From the NCBI RefSeq assembly GCF_958295425.1, contig NC_081146.1:21709458-21773457 (forward strand): a DNA stretch of 64,000 bases. The letters are read 5' to 3'. The translations under genes and the position numbers were made by a program. The notes under the pieces are model-generated. The model was not told the origin of the DNA, made no database searches, and was given only the letters and a program-made list of their open reading frames with translations. This DNA is from Solea solea. Its lineage: Eukaryota > Chordata > Actinopteri > Pleuronectiformes > Soleidae. Each line of letters opens with the position of its first letter. Position 1 is the first letter of the stretch. This document shows positions 1 to 10,995 of this stretch, piece after piece.

Positions 1-295
1 TCTGGTAGGAAGCTGGAGAACCTGGAGAAAACCCTCGCACGCACGGGGGGGAACATGCAAACTCCTTGCAGAAAGGCCCTTGTTCCAACCGGGAGCTCAA
101 ACTCAGGTCTTGTTGCTGCAAAGGCAAGAGTGCTAACCACTACACCAACCGTATTGGCCCAGTCCAAAAACATGCAGAGGTTAATTGGACTCTCTAATTG
201 GACCGTGAATGTGAGAGAGAGCGGTTGTTCATCTATATTCACCGCCTTTCAGCTGGGATTGGCTTCAGTTCCCCTGTGACCCTCAAGTGGAGGCA
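1..295. mobile_element. Rearranged tRNA-derived SINE, head-to-head halves
   Basis: Bases 1-165 match, in reverse complement, the tRNA-like head of the SINE seen intact at 49897-50268. Bases 166-295 match the body and tail of the same element but on the plus strand, starting at the shared motif agtccaaaaacatgcag and ending near gaccctcaagtggaggca. The two halves therefore face opposite ways. The left half runs off the window edge, so I cannot tell an inverted single copy from two abutting copies. The match is by eye against the copy in this window and general knowledge of teleost SINEs; the family name (V-SINE-like) is an inference. Confidence 0.75.
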
Positions 296-1058
296 ATGAG
301 TGAGAGTAAAGATAAAACACTGAAACCATAGAAACAACAATGGTCTCCTTTCTCTCGTGTTATTTCAAGTAGTGTTAGAACAGCCTCCTTGTTGCCATGA
401 TTCTGCTCGGACTGGAACTTTTCTGTTCTCAATCCTTTCTTCCTCCTACTCATGTTGCAGCCCATTTTAAATACCCAAAGTCTTCTGAGGACAAAACAAC
501 AAAAGCTTAGATCTCAACTCTGACTGACACACAGGATCATAAGATCATGTATTTACATACATGTTATTTATTTTACCATCATTTTCAACCTAGAATCAGG
601 CCTCTGCAGTACCCTGAGTACAAAACAGAGCTTTCTGTAAACTATGCCTAAAGTGTTCATAATAATCAATGCACATGATGAAAGTATCTATTTGCAAAGC
701 ATTAAATATCAGTAAAATTTAAGTTAAATTGGGAACATTTAAAACCTTTTATATTTGTTTATTTTTATTAACCCTTTCACAGCCAACATGCAGTACCTCC
801 TCGTCCCACCAGGGGGACGAGGCTCACATTGTGGGTACAGGAGAACTATGGTGGCAATTCAGAAAGCATGAAAAACACAAAAAGTCCTCCCAAGATTCTG
901 TGATTTGTCCATTCTGTTTTAGGTAAGAGATAAAAAAAACAAACAAACATAAATATTAACACTGGACCTTGAAGTAAATTTGCTATTTTTTTTTTTTATC
1001 AGGATTTTGGGCAAGTCTTCATTCTCATGCTGCTGCCAAAGTTCCAATAACATCAATT
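296..1058. other. Intergenic flank downstream of rsph4a; no gene seen
   Basis: This is AT-rich sequence with no convincing reading frame or RNA gene. It lies immediately 3' of the minus-strand radial spoke gene and may hold its 3' UTR; an ATTAAA-like string overlaps the stop codon of that gene, but I cannot locate a cleavage site. Confidence 0.6.
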
Positions 1059-1287
1059 TTAATAGTCGGCTTCATCCGACTCTTCCTCGTCTTCTGAGTC
1101 TTCCAGGTCCTCCTCCTGCGCCGCCAAGGCTTCCTGCAGAGCCCGCTCCTCCTCCGCTGACGGGTCCTTTGCCTCTGTGATTTCCTCATCGCCAACATAT
1201 TCTTTCTGTGGCACGGGGGGGACCGGTGGGCTGTACCCGTCGCCTGCATTCTTCAAACCCCATCCAACGTATATGTTCTCAAACTTC
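1059..1287 (-). CDS. rsph4a: rsph4a exon 7 (stop)
   Basis: The acceptor is cttcaatcag|G. It encodes residues 456-531 with [21 protein letters not shown] and a C-terminal acidic tail ending DEADY, then TAA. Confidence 0.92.
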
Positions 1288-3987
1288 CTGATTGAAGAGA
1301 CACAACCACATTATATCATTGTGACCAGAATAACGGCAGATCCTCATCTTTCTACCTACTTCCCACAAGCATATGCAAACGCGCCCGGCCAGAGGTTGGA
1401 GCGCAACACAGCTGCTGCATGCTGGGAGGTGAGAATGGAGGACAACTTGGACGTCCAGGGAGGCGTGTTGAATACCTCTGAGAGACAGGGTAATGAAAAA
1501 AGACTTAGTTTCCATCTATAGCGTCAGCAACCTTTAAAAAAAAAGAGATGATATTCTGTCTATGCATCCAGGATGGAAGGGAAATGTCCAAAGACTAACC
1601 TGCATCTTGGCTGAGGGGAGTGAGCAGAGGAGGCCCAACTTCTGGCTCCGGCTCATCAGGCTCCTCATCTGGCTCCTCAACCTCTTCGTCCTCATCAGCT
1701 TCTTCTTTTGCTTTCAAAGCCAAGTTCAGCCAAGTACAACGACCCTAAAGCAGACCAGACTCACATGTTGAACGAGCACACGCACAAACACCGGACGAGA
1801 AAACAGTCCCGCTGTGCTCAGACCCAGTGTACCTGCGGCAGGACGTGCTGAACGTGATGCACCCACGTGGACAAAGACTCGGCCATCTCGGTGGGCGGGA
1901 TGCCCTCGAAGTCGTTATTCACGTCGTAGCTGTCTTGTGTCGCCTCGCCTTCCTCGTCGTCCTCCTCCTCCATGATCAGAAAGAAGCCCTGCGGGCTCAC
2001 GTGCGTGCCGGCAGCGATGCGAGCGATCTGTGCTCTCAGATAGTTGGCCTCGTTCCCCGGGAACGGAGGGTAGCTCTCAATCGGAGCGTCCATCTTCCCG
2101 GTGAAGAATTTGCGGATCTGGCGAGCGACGGTGATTTGTGCGGGAGTGACTGATGGGAGCTTCACCCAAGGGAGACCAGGCTCTTTACACACATAGTAAA
2201 GAAACTTGTTTGCACCTGTTCCCACGATCTCCTTTGGGACCGCTGGTGGGGGTTTGTAGGTCGACTGAGGAAGTTGATCCCTCTGCCAAAAAAACCCAAA
2301 AACAATTGAGTAAGAACTAGTGCTGTCAGTTAACGGCGTTGACGCAAACCCATTTTAACGGCGTCAATTTTTTTATCGCGAGATTAACATTGTGCGCTTC
2401 GCCGTCTCCAAGCGGGCTCTCCGTATCCAACGCAGCCTGGATCATTTCTCGACGCAACTTCCCACATCCAAGTAATGATGTATGCAGTGTTACCAACCAA
2501 GCGGACAGACCCCCGAACCGTAGTAAGGAGACCTCCGAAGACCGCTAGCTCCTTTAGCTCGGATTAGCTCGTTACGGCAACAACACATTAAACCATTAAA
2601 CCAACCGTCCGTGTTGAAGAACTGCACTTTATTTGCAGCACTGCAGGGTGATACACCACCTCTCTTATTATTGTGTGGCTCTCACAATAAGAGGAATAAC
2701 TCAAAATATGCAGAAATATGTGACAGAAATATTGTCTCAATAAAAAAAAACATTAGCACAAAGCAAGCCGATCCACTTTTCTATGTTGATAAGCATTAAA
2801 ATAAATAAAAATAAAATAAAGGGACATTTAGAATAGATATAGATTTTTAGATTAATATTTTAATCGTTTGACAGCACTAGTAAGAACAGTAAGAGACAAA
2901 TTGTGTTTAAAAACACGGACGTAGGCCTGGTACCTGGCTCACCTCCCCCTCCTCAGGCTCGGCCACTCCCTCCTCTTCCTCCCTCTCACCGTCCTCCTCC
3001 TCCTCCTCCTCCAACTCCTTGCTCTCAACCTCCGCGACAATGTAGCTGCTCTCCACTCCCAGAATCTTCCCCCACAGTCGGCAGCGCACGAGCTCCTGAG
3101 ACTCGACGAGCTGCTTCAGGGCGAGATAGATCCGCTGCAACTCCTCTCTGCCCAAACCCACTCCAGCATGTTCCAGGAAGAAGCCGATCTCACTGATATT
3201 AGGCAGAGGCGTTTCCTCCTGATGAGCACCAACAAACACCAGAATAACTTATTACTGTGTAATCGTATCACCTTTAAAATGCTGTTCGGGAATGAATGGT
3301 CTACAGTGTAAGTGTATAATGTACAGAGTAGGCTTTTAGCAGTCAGGGTTTGTGTACTATATAATGTGAAAATGACATCACAATGTTCTTTAACAATATT
3401 TCACAGAATTTCACAATAAATGCATCTTTGGTGACATGGAACAATGTAACGTTCACAATAAAAGCATATAAATGATGCAAAATTAAACTTTTACTTCAAA
3501 AACATACAGAAGTAACTAGTTATAACTTGATATTAAGTGATGGTGCAGTATAGGTGTTTTTAGCATGCATAATTGTTTACGTAAATACCTCCTCCTCCTC
3601 CTCTACAGTGTCTCCCGTGTGAGAGAACAGCAGCCGCTGCTGCTCAGCCAGTTGCTCGGCCGCTGTGGCCTGTGGGACGTCCTGCAGGGTGCTCTGCTTG
3701 TCCACGTACAGGCTCCGCTTCACGTCGTGGCTCAAATCCTCAATCACGTCCACCGCGTCGTTCGGCTGCTCATCCATCACCTTCATCAGCAGCTGGGTGA
3801 GGTGGTCATAGCTGGAATTAAGAGTAAGAGCAGCACCAAATCCTGAGCCGTGGGACCAGAAATGCATCCACAACAGAACTGAAACATGTCTACTTTATTA
3901 GGACAGTGTATCGTCGCCATTTCTAGTTTATTTAACTGCTGGGGAAAAACCTCTTTGGTGCTCAAATGGTTGAAGATATATACATAC

Positions 3988-4026
<39 letters not shown>

Positions 4027-4534
4027 GTATATAGGTATTTGATTTTGGGAGCCCCCCCAAAATCAAATTCAGTTTAGGGCCCCATAAAAGCTTGGGCCGG
4101 CACTGGGAAGCCTGCTAATAAGGCTGTTCTGAAGAAATTATACATAAATTGGAATCTACAGAGTTCATAGATGAATATTATATCCAGGGAGTCTGCGGTC
4201 ATCTAGACACAGAAATGAAGGAAATAATCAAATAAAAGAACAATTGAAAAGAAATAATCTGATATAAGATTAACACACATTTCAAGTGTTTTTGGTTGTA
4301 TCCAGAGCTTGAAGTTGGCCGGTACTGTCCAGTTCATTATTAGCCTGATATTTTATTTGTGTACCAGCACTTCTTGGTGTTTAGAGTTTGAATACGAGAA
4401 CAATATCTATTATTACAAGTGTTTTTCATTCATGTTTAGTTATAATATATTCACCGATGTTGCCATATTTGTGTCCTGGAGGACAGCATAATAACAGGAC
4501 ACCTCATAATAAAATGAAGTTTAAACCATATATG

Positions 4535-4600
<66 letters not shown>

Positions 4601-4909
4601 CATATATTTTACTTCACTTCAAGCACACACTGGTTGAATCTTCATAAAGATGTTAATATTACAACGTTGCTAAAACAACAAAGCCAGACGTTTGTACAGT
4701 AAAGTAAGAAGTGTTGTTCCAGACCAATGATCTGTTGAGCTGCTGTTTACTCACACGTTCATGTTGGTTTTCGTGCTGTTTTTCATCAGAAAAGCCTTGA
4801 GTGTAGCAGCTGACTGCATCACTTCGCTCTTCCCCTCCTCCTCCTCCTCCTCCTCTTCTGCCGCTTCTCCTTCCATTGTTTCCTGACTCGGGTCTTTTGT
4901 GTCTGTCAT
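1059..4909 (-). CDS. rsph4a: Radial spoke head protein 4/6 homolog, complete 7-exon gene
   Basis: The product belongs to the RSP4/RSP6 family (Radial_spoke domain), part of the radial spoke head that passes mechanical signals to the central pair in 9+2 motile cilia and flagella. Exons join as 4909-4755, 3811-3589, 3218-2943, 2282-1833, 1744-1600, 1477-1360 and 1287-1059. The sum is 1596 nt, 531 residues plus TAA, and every splice phase agrees. Family landmarks are [11 protein letters not shown] near residue 53, ANKFLYYVC and PGLPWVKLP in exon 4, the GRCTW and [10 protein letters not shown] motifs in exon 5, [12 protein letters not shown] in exon 6 and [11 protein letters not shown] in exon 7. 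Acid-rich linkers lie at about residues 18-25, near residue 120 and 200, and in the C-terminus. The length is close to algal RSP4/RSP6 and shorter than mammalian RSPH4A because of a shorter N-terminal tail. The chosen ATG has A at -3; an in-frame ATG 30 codons upstream (4999) is less likely. RSPH6A is the alternative name; vertebrate 4A and 6A are close paralogues. Confidence 0.93.
1360..1477 (-). CDS. rsph4a: rsph4a exon 6
   Basis: The acceptor is gtctctcag|AG and the donor GGGAA|GTAGGT. It encodes residues 417-455 with [10 protein letters not shown] and [13 protein letters not shown], a highly conserved RSP4/6 segment. Confidence 0.92.
1600..1744 (-). CDS. rsph4a: rsph4a exon 5
   Basis: The acceptor is ctgctttag|GGT and the donor GCAG|GTTAGT (phase 1). 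It encodes residues 369-416 with GRCTWLN, an acidic linker and [10 protein letters not shown], which align with the mammalian order of motifs. Confidence 0.9.
1833..2282 (-). CDS. rsph4a: rsph4a exon 4
   Basis: The acceptor is ttttggcag|AGG and the donor CCGCAG|GTACAC. This largest exon encodes residues 219-368, the core of the domain, with [30 protein letters not shown] and [11 protein letters not shown]. Intron 3 immediately upstream holds the hAT element at 2318-2879. Confidence 0.92.
2318..2879. mobile_element. hAT-type non-autonomous element with perfect 8-bp TSD
   Basis: The 562-bp element begins tagtgctgtca and ends tgacagcacta, so the termini are inverted repeats. It is flanked by the identical 8-bp direct repeat gtaagaac at 2310-2317 and 2880-2887. 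An 8-bp target duplication defines the hAT superfamily, and the duplication fits the Ac-type pattern nTnnnnAn. It carries no transposase. It lies in rsph4a intron 3. Confidence 0.93.
2943..3218 (-). CDS. rsph4a: rsph4a exon 3
   Basis: The acceptor is ctcatcag|GAG. It encodes residues 127-218, including [18 protein letters not shown] and LWGKILG, then a glutamate-rich tail. The donor GAG|GTGAGC is preferred; a second in-phase donor CAG|GTACCA three codons further would add V-S-Q. Confidence 0.87.
3589..3811 (-). CDS. rsph4a: rsph4a exon 2
   Basis: The acceptor is ttaattccag|C and the donor GAG|GTATTT. It encodes residues 52-126, from [11 protein letters not shown] to the acidic VEEEEE end. 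The segment is the conserved start of the radial spoke domain. Confidence 0.9.
3975..4034. repeat. (TA)n microsatellite
   Basis: A TA/TACA dinucleotide run of about 60 bp lies in rsph4a intron 1. Confidence 0.95.
4040..4106. mobile_element. hAT-like terminal fragment
   Basis: It contains an inverted repeat (tttgattttggg ... cccaaaatcaaa) followed by ggccccataaaagcttgggc and cggcactg, resembling the CAGTGCCGGCCC termini of known fish hAT elements. The other end was not found next to it, so this is a fragment. The family assignment is from memory. Confidence 0.5.
4527..4608. repeat. (TA)n microsatellite
   Basis: An 80-bp near-pure TA run with a few CA interruptions lies in rsph4a intron 1, about 150 bp below exon 1. 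Confidence 0.95.
4755..4909 (-). CDS. rsph4a: rsph4a exon 1 (start codon)
   Basis: It encodes residues 1-51 and two bases of residue 52, beginning [10 protein letters not shown] and including a run of eight glutamates. The donor reads GT|GTGAGT. The GT plus the first C of exon 2 makes a valine, matching the family's ...[LV]YDHL junction. Confidence 0.88.
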
Positions 4910-5178
4910 TGTCAACTTTGACTCACTGACACAGAAAACTTGAATTTCAATTTCTCTCGATGTTTTACGACAGTAACTGTCTCTTTGTCCTCGCGACACT
5001 CACACTGATGTATAAGAGACCAAAGTGTCTTTCATGTCGCGCACCTGTGGAATTACCTCGACGTCATATTTACTTCCACGCAGTTTGACTGACCCACATC
5101 ACAAAAACATCTGGACAAATGTCCTTTGAAGGTGAAAGTAAAAAAAAAGACACTATAAAAGCCGCGAAACAGTGAGTG

Positions 5179-5192
5179 GTTACCATGGAGAC
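5179..5192 (-). promoter_or_regulatory. RFX X-box in the rsph4a promoter
   Basis: The plus strand reads gttaccatggagac, two half-sites spaced as in the RFX X-box consensus (GTNRCC / RGYAAC-type). It lies 270 bp upstream of the rsph4a start codon. RFX factors, with FOXJ1, drive motile-cilium genes, so position and target fit. Function is inferred from sequence only. Confidence 0.6.
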
Positions 5193-5641
5193 GACATGTT
5201 CAAACAGTTCGTACTGCAGTAAAGCCAGCCTCCCGCCCACACACACACACACTTTGTTTTACGGTATCTTTACTAAACATTACGGTAAGAGGGTGCAATT
5301 TCAAAATAAAAGCCCTCTGAAATGGCAGAATTAACAAATATTCCAACCTAAATCCAGACTGTACCCGTGTCCGCAAGCAAATTCTACTTCACCCTGATAG
5401 TAGACCATCTCAGGGTGGCCCGCACAAAATATCAGAACATTCTGATGTGGTATTTCACAATAAAGGTCCTCTGAAACTGTCCCAAACTGGGGGTCCATTC
5501 GTTCAAATTACTTTTGATGTGGAAATAAACAGTTTTGGCATCAATAACTGTATCATTTACAATAATTTATCATCTAGATCCACAAAATCTAGATTAGAAT
5601 TCTTGAATCTTGATTGTAGTTGTGAAGCTTACAGTTTAGGG

Positions 5642-5939
5642 CAGGGGTGTCAAACGGGTCAGAAAAGGCCCACCAGAGGGTCCAATCTGGCCCGCAGGAT
5701 TAATTTGTTAATATTAATACTATATTTCAACCTGTGACTAAAAGTGTTGTGCCTTTGCAGATCCACTGTGATCTGTAAGTTGTAATGCACATTTTTTATT
5801 CATTAAATGTAAAACAAAGGGCAAGAAATGTGTATTTCTTGTTGTATATATTATTATGCTATCATTTTACTGCTCCGGCCCCCTTGGGATAAAAAGCGTT
5901 GTATATGGCCCCTGAACTAAAACGAGTTTGACACCCCTG
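5642..5939. mobile_element. 298-bp hAT MITE with perfect 8-bp TSD
   Basis: It begins caggggtgtcaaacg and ends gtttgacacccctg, near-perfect inverted termini. The identical direct repeat gtttaggg flanks it at 5634-5641 and 5940-5947. The duplication matches nnnTAnnn. There is no open reading frame for a transposase. Confidence 0.94.
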
Positions 5940-8465
5940 GTTTAGGGTGTACACTTTATACACAAGGGCAAGTCAATGTACTTTACATAAATAAATAAAT
6001 AAATAAACAAGAACATTATACATTGGAACAAAACCTGATTGCAACGAAAAACAAAAAGTTGGACTAAAATGGAGCATTAAACATGATAGTGCGGCATGTT
6101 CTTTATTTGTGCCACCTTTTCTGTATCCTCAACATTTTGCAGCTGTGAATGACCCAAACAGTCACATAAATCTTAGAACTTTGTAGGGATGGTTAGCCAG
6201 TTATTAAGTTTAGTCAGGGAGGTTATTTGTTGTACTTTGATTTTGTTAAGTGACAGATATATTGATTTTCTAGTTTGTTATGTTTGGCCTTTACCCATCC
6301 TGAAGCTATTTAGTCCTCTTCTTTATCACTTAGTAAAGAAAACACGCTTAAATTGGTTCAGTGGCGATTTATTTGAGTCTAACATCAGGAAAAACATGCT
6401 AAGAAGAGTGATAACAGTTGGGAAATCTCACAGGAGCTGGAGTACGTAACTCTCTGACATGTGCTCCGTCAGGTCACTGTTCCTCAGCTCCCATAGTTCT
6501 CTCTGTTCCCACCACTGCGGCCAAAGTGACTGCAGTCGTAGCCCAGAGTAGAACACTCAGAGCTGGACTGTTGTTTTACACCTGACAAGAATAATGGTGT
6601 GTTTTTATGAGCCTGCACGGGCTAAACAAGGTTTATTTTTCTTCTCCTCATTTCCTTTGCAAGAGTGAATATATGAATAAATCTCACCAGTACATTTGTC
6701 ATCATTAGGAGAGAATTTACATGAAATTGATTGTTTTCCTTCCTCTGCTCTCCATCAGTATTTTATTGTAAAAATAAGTTTTTTATATATATATATATAT
6801 ATGCGACCCACTTTTTAAAAGATGACAAACTGTCACCACCAGGCTCACAGTGTAAGAGCTCATTTGTGCACAGATGATTTTCAGACTATTTTTATGGCAC
6901 TTTCTGTAGTAATATTAAACCATTAGTGTCACACTTTTCAAAACACAGTTATAAAGGATTGGAAATATAATCAAAGCAGGCCATTAAAATACAAATTAAA
7001 AAAAGGATTCGTGTTTGAACTGTTGAATTGTTTTTATTTGTAATGAAAGACAGTTAAAAGAAATAAATGATACTATTAAAGGCTTTCAGGGGTGATTTAA
7101 AAGACGGAATGAATTATTTTTGAAGAGTTAAACCAGTGATTTATCAGAGAGGCATATTTGAAAAACAAATAATGTGTTATTTAATAAAGCTGAAGGAAAA
7201 GGCTGGAAAAAAGGAAACACACATTCATTTGGTGACTCCCTGCTGAGATAGGCTGTGAATTATTTGGCTGTTTTATTTCCTGCCGCCACGAAAACCTGCA
7301 TACAACACATGTGGTTCTAACTCAGATAAATCATTTGCATTTACGCAGTAGTTTTCCTTTTTGATGACTGTTCAAAGTGCTTCACAACCATTTAAATTTG
7401 CAGATAAATGAAGCACTATTGTCTGTCATTTACACCCATTCACACACTGAAAAAACAGACTGTACATTCTTTGTATCTTTCATTAATCTCATCTGTCAAT
7501 GACAGACTATAATTTGCATTTCAGAATGGATGCTAAACTTAACTTCATTGTACAAGATCTGTAATTTTTCAACCATCATAAACGTTGGATCTAATCTAAT
7601 CTCCTAATCCACAAGAGTCATTGACCTCCAAATAAAACAGTGCCATAGACTTGTGTCCACCATTATCCTCCCACTGATTTGAGGTAGTAGTCGTAGTGAC
7701 ATCATCCACAGCAGGGATCAGCGAGTAAATGTAGTTGAGGGCTAATTTTTTTTTGTAAATAATTGAATATCATGGGATCTTCATCAGGCAAAAGTGCCTT
7801 AACCTAACAGTGATGTGGACGTTGTTATGGAGACAAATGTGTGAGACATACGTACTCGCACCGTTAATATTTATTGTGCATCATTTCAATTTTAAGATTA
7901 CAGCTTCTTCTTTGAGCCTTACCTATGCAAGAAGTTATTTTATGGACTGGATTTGATGTATTTACTCCCCAAACCTTGTCACCATGACAACAGTGAGTGT
8001 TTTATCTGTGGGGCCAGATACTGATGCTGGCGGGCCAGTTTTGGCCCACGGGCCACCAATTGATGACCACTTATCCACAGTATGTGCACATGTGTCGCTC
8101 CAAACTGACCTGCTGCAAGTGAAAGTGTCCCTAAAACATTGTGAGTTATGTCTGGGCAAAGAAAATGAAATTATTTTTTACTTTATTAAAACAATGACTT
8201 GATTTCTTGAAATATTGCGTCTTGGATCCACTGTCGACCTTTTCCCACGGACACAGCGAGTTCACATGTCAGAGGTCAAATGTCAATGAACAGTTCTCCT
8301 TTCATCCATAAGACTGTAATTACCTCTCAGAAACTCCCTCGTTTTTCTCCCCTTGTTCGTTTTAGTGCAACAAACTCACGTGTCACAACAAACCTCGACC
8401 CCTTTAAGCAGACAGACGTGACTCACTGTGTACGTGTGTGAGAGTGGAGTTCTGTATTCAGACGG

Positions 8466-8467
<2 letters not shown>

Positions 8468-8511
<44 letters not shown>
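8468..8511. repeat. (CTG)14 trinucleotide tract
   Basis: Fourteen uninterrupted CTG units are followed by CT. No exon around it could be recognised. Confidence 0.97.
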
Positions 8512-8513
<2 letters not shown>

Positions 8514-9317
8514 CATGATCTTCCAAATGGGACCTCGGACTCAGTGATGGGTTTGTGGCTTTTTGCAGGAGCGCCGTGCTGCTGTCAGGGAGGCTGGAAG
8601 GTTAATCACTGTGTGTTTGAAGTCAGCGCTGTGCCTCTCTTTGACTCTCTTCTCTCATTATTACTCTCTTTATCGCTCCTTTGCTCTCTCTCTTTTACAC
8701 ACACACACAGGTTTGTTTTTGTCTTGTCAGGAATCTGCATCGAATCCCATTTATTCGGAGTTAATGCCTGACTCCAACCTTAAACTAGCCCATTTATTAT
8801 CACTTTGTCTTAAGCTTGTTTCTTCTTTAGTGAAGGTATTTTGTTTCTTCATTTGAATTGTAGTGGATGGGAAAATTTGATTTGCTTGCTTGTTACTGGA
8901 CTTAAAAAGGTCAGTTTTACGTTTTTCTGATGAGTTTCAGGTCCTCTTCAATAGCACATGGTGTCAATTTTGTAAATTATGTTTGAATTTAGAGAGAAAT
9001 ATGAGGGGACAATGGTGTGATTGACAGCTGGTATCGTCCAGGTGACGTCTGTGGATTTCTAGTTTCCACCGGTGACACGGCGCAGGTCGAATGAGAAGCC
9101 CCAGGTTTCAAAACAGCAGTTTGTTTTTTTGCAGTCGGAAAACTACGTCCGGTTTCACACACAGTTGTTGTGTCTGTGACCTTTTTTTCCCTTGACATTT
9201 AGAACTTTTATATATTGTATTAGTTTGATGTTCCAGTCATAAACCAAACATAAAACAAGACAGCGGAGAGTGTGTGAGTTTTCATATATGATGTAAATGT
9301 AGAATAAAAACATGTGT

Positions 9318-9656
9318 CACTGCAAAAAAAAAAGTAAAATACATCCTTGATCTATTGATTTAAGTTTTCTTGTTTTAAGAAAAATAATCTGCCAATGGGG
9401 TCAGCATTAAGCTGACTTTTAGAATTTATATTTTAAGAATTTTCACATATTTGCACACAAACCCCAATCTGTGACAGGGACTGTTCTTACACACAAGCAG
9501 TAATTCAAGTTTAAAACAAGATGTAATATCTTGAGACAAAGTTAGGTTTTTATTTTCTGGAAATTAGATTCCTTTTTCTAGTGCGGATTTTTGGGGGGAC
9601 AAAAAAAACAAGAAAAAGGTCTTATTTTACTTTCTTGAAAATCTGTTTTGGCAGTG
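9318..9656. mobile_element. Probable MITE with CACTGCAAAA-type ends
   Basis: The segment starts cactgcaaaaaa and ends ttttggcagtg, inverted termini seen in fish DNA elements. The interior carries mirror-like blocks (ttgttttaag / aaaacaag). No clear target duplication was found, so the boundaries are approximate. Confidence 0.5.
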
Positions 9657-10560
9657 TACATATACAGCAGATAATAAAATCCCAGTCACAGGTTTGGTAT
9701 TTCAACATGTCCTTGTGTATTGTTGAGTGAGAGAGTGGATGCCTTGGAAATGTATTTTGAAAACTGCCTTAAGTTACCGTTTGGTTTCTGTTTGCCTCCC
9801 TAAAGCAACAGAAATCACACCTATAATTTACGGAAACGTATGATGTGGTCTAAGGTGGATACATGTAGCAGAGAAGGGCCAGCGTAGAACCACAGAGCCC
9901 ATGCTGTCTCCATGTGGTAAATAGTGGATGTGACATGCAGGGAGGGTGATAATGTGTCGGCTGCTGCTACATCGCGCACCTGTGAAGCAATGACAGGGAG
10001 CAGAAACCTGTGTACGGGAAACTTCACAGCAGCACCGTCATGTCAAAGGAGCGCTGATATAAATGTTTTAGCACATCACCCACAGTGCAGTGGTTCAGTG
10101 CGGCGCTCATGCTATTACTGTGTGAATGTACGCTTCATAGTGTGGTGCATTAAATCTAAGAATGCCATGGGCTGTGTCACAATTCCGGGCAAGGATGGAT
10201 TACTGAACAGGGCTGCCGGGCCCAGGCCCAGACCCAGACCCAGGGGCCCACTGGCTCATAATCTGTCCCAGATTCTGCATCTGCAGCCTTTTCATGGCCG
10301 CACTAGGAAGCAGACTCTGAACTGAGACACAGCTAATGTTTCTTAGTCCACAGAATAGAGCCCGAGGAAATGTGCTTCTTTAACAACATGGACCTTTGTT
10401 TAAAAGACAAGGACTGTGTCTTAATTCTCCTTCAGAGGTGGGGAAAAATAATCAATTTTGCATCACTTTTTAGACATCAAGTATCTTTTTGTAGCATAGA
10501 ATTTTTAAACTGATGTTACAAATAACATGAAAATGTTTGTGGATTTGCATAAAACTCTCA

Positions 10561-10995
10561 TGATAATATCACAGCGTGGCTTAAATACTGTGATAATATC
10601 GTATCATGGTTTAAATATCGAGATCGCATTGTGTCTAAAATATCGTGATAATATCATATTGTGGCTTAAATATCATGATAATATCGTATTGCGGCTTAAA
10701 TATTGTGATGATATTGCAACGTGGCTTAAACATCGTGATATATCGTATCGTGGCTTAAATATCGTGATGATATCGCATTGTGGCTTAAATATCGTGATGA
10801 TATCGCATTGTGGCTTAAATATCGTAATAATATTGTATCTTAAATATCGTGATATATCGTATCGTGGCTTAAATATCGTGATGATACCGCATTGTGGCTT
10901 AAATATCACAATGATATCGTATTGTGGCTTAAATATTGTGACGATATTGTATCGTGATAATATCGCATTGTGTCTTAAATGTCGTGATATTTTGT
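10561..10995. repeat. AT-rich minisatellite, ~30-bp unit
   Basis: About 14 degenerate copies of a unit like tatcgtgatgatatcgcatt plus gtggcttaaa follow one another. Unit length is mostly 30 bp but shortens in places (for example near 10735 and 10840). Long frames open on both strands here are by-products of the repeat. Confidence 0.93.

Noticed and set aside
4388..4702. Frame with long Tyr-Ile repeats (also 3886-4077, 19004-19405, 33898-34162)
   Set aside because: These are translations of TA microsatellites.
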